A stretch of DNA of 5,106 bases. It comes from Thermoprotei archaeon. GTDB lineage: Archaea; Thermoproteota; Methanomethylicia; Nezhaarchaeales; WYZ-LMO8. This document shows, one piece after another, positions 4,664-5,106 of the stretch; within the stretch, counting starts at the first letter, position 1, and every line of letters starts with the position of its first letter. Made by a program: the position numbers and the translations under genes. The DNA lies in NCBI GenBank assembly GCA_003650865.1, contig QMSN01000089.1, positions 1 through 5,106 of the forward strand. The letters run 5' to 3'. The notes beneath the pieces are model-generated. The model was not told the DNA's origin, did no database searches, and was given only the letters and a program-made list of their open reading frames with translations.

Positions 4664-4698
4664 TCACTTTTCATTTATGCGTTTTTAAGGGGTTTATT
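4633..4698 (+). repeat. 66-bp inverted repeat, right copy
   Basis: This matches the minus strand of 411-476 with mismatches only at 4680 and 4690. It comprises the tRNA-Gly 3' part, CCA, a T-rich segment and the downstream TATA-like box. Past 4698 the nucleotide match fades although the following genes remain related as proteins. Confidence 0.9.
4681..4689 (+). promoter_or_regulatory. TATA-like box of the right two-gene module
   Basis: GTTTTTAAG, the counterpart of the box at 421-429, lies about 40 nt before the ATG at 4726. A GAGGG (4714-4718) then precedes that ATG as a possible ribosome-binding site. Confidence 0.4.
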
Positions 4699-4725
4699 TC
4701 ATAACCTCTATGTGAGGGTAGAAGT

Positions 4726-4975
4726 ATGACAAGACTTTTTTTCGGATGAAGAATTAAAGAGCATAATTGAAGCTGTCTTTAATCATTACAAGAAGAGAAA
4801 TATTTTGAAGCGTGAGTTTCATCGTTTTTTGAGTTCTAAAGGCTTTAGTGATGAAGACATTGAAGCGGCATGGTTTCAAGCCTATAAGAGGAGCTTAGTT
4901 GAAACGGGGATTTGTCTCGTTGGTACTAAACCCGAACTTGTAATGTTTAGGCCAAAGGACTTTGAAGAGGGCTGA
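4726..4975 (+). pseudogene. Right-module paralogue of the 83-aa protein, frameshifted at a T7 run
   Basis: The ATG at 4726 opens MTRLFFG and stops at once (TGA 4747-4749). If one T of the seven-T run 4736-4742 is skipped, the frame becomes MTRLFSDEELKSII and runs to TGA 4973-4975, 82 aa in all. That product aligns along its whole length with the 83-aa protein at 140-391: HYKK, REFxRFL, G-F-S-D-E-D-I, FQAYK and an acidic FEEG end. No other plausible start is in the long frame, because TGA at 4727-4729 blocks it upstream. It may be a sequencing error in a homopolymer, a real inactivating mutation, or a slippage site. Otherwise it has the same predicted helical, possibly winged-helix, character, and it is AT-rich (18 G/C in the line 4741-4800). 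Confidence 0.65.
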
Positions 4976-4980
4976 CCATC

Positions 4981-5106
4981 GTGGCTCGATCATATTATGC
5001 TCATCCTAAGGAAATCTACTACACTGAACGCGAGTTTAAGGAGCTTGAAATCATTAAAAGGTCTTTTCCCGTTGTTGAAATAATAAATCCTGCTGAATAT
5101 CAAGAG
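4981..5106 (+). CDS. Second gene of right module, unknown function, runs off the window
   Basis: It starts with GTG at 4981, 5 nt after the preceding stop, with GAGGG about 10 nt upstream. The 42 codons present read MARSYYAHPKEIYYTERE at the start and EIINPAEYQE at the window edge. The protein is homologous to the ORF at 11-133 but here remains open to the end. The visible strand-helix-strand pattern (YYAHP, long charged helix, VVEIINP) suggests the first half of a Rossmann-like nucleotide- or nucleoside-binding domain. This is inference only, because the C-terminal part is outside the window. Confidence 0.65.
   Translation, partial: MARSYYAHPKEIYYTEREFKELEIIKRSFPVVEIINPAEYQE

Noticed and set aside
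1..5106. CRISPR array
   Set aside because: The only tandem repeat (4455-4522) has two units with 15-nt variable parts, too few and too short for CRISPR repeats and spacers.

Overview
The window looks like chromosomal DNA of a thermophilic archaeon, most likely of the crenarchaeal/TACK branch. The evidence is three tRNA genes with short bulge-helix-bulge (BHB) introns at position 37/38 and an encoded CCA end, TATA-like A/T-rich boxes about 25-40 nt upstream of genes, and compact archaeal-type metabolic proteins. I cannot name the genus.

Layout. Positions 1-430 (minus strand, AT-rich) hold a two-gene module of unknown function: an 83-aa protein followed by a short, apparently truncated second ORF. 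Positions 446-538 (minus) are tRNA-Gly(GCC) with a 15-nt intron. Positions 581-1018 (minus) encode a 145-aa protein I do not recognise, divergent from an MFS transporter (1077-2243). The transporter is followed after 31 nt by deoxyribose-phosphate aldolase deoC (2275-2919), so the two may form a deoxyribose/nucleoside catabolic pair. tRNA-Leu(TAA) with a 34-nt intron lies at 3094-3213 (minus), divergent from mtnA (methylthioribose-1-phosphate isomerase, 3336-4444). A C/D-box-like tandem repeat (4455-4522) precedes tRNA-Gly(TCC), which has a 19-nt intron (4567-4663, plus). The right edge (4681-5106, plus) carries a diverged, inverted second copy of the left-edge two-gene module.

The most striking feature is in mtnA. 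As DNA the reading frame is broken after 166 codons, but the break is a 29-nt insertion that folds as an archaeal splicing motif: a 4-bp CTGC/GCAG core, two 3-nt bulges and a 9-bp inner hairpin. Cutting at the canonical bulge positions (removing 3824-3852) gives one 359-aa MtnA with the conserved HCNAGA active-site motif exactly restored. This is a strong candidate for a BHB intron in a protein-coding gene, next to the catalytic Cys codon, with the same 4-bp core as the tRNA-Gly(GCC) intron in this window.

The second large-scale feature is symmetry. Two outward-facing tRNA-Gly genes about 4 kb apart share a 66-bp inverted repeat (64/66 identical) running from the T-arm into the downstream flank, and each is followed by a paralogous AT-rich two-gene module. 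This suggests related insertions at tRNA-Gly genes or an inverted duplication. Both modules show an apparent 1-nt frame defect.
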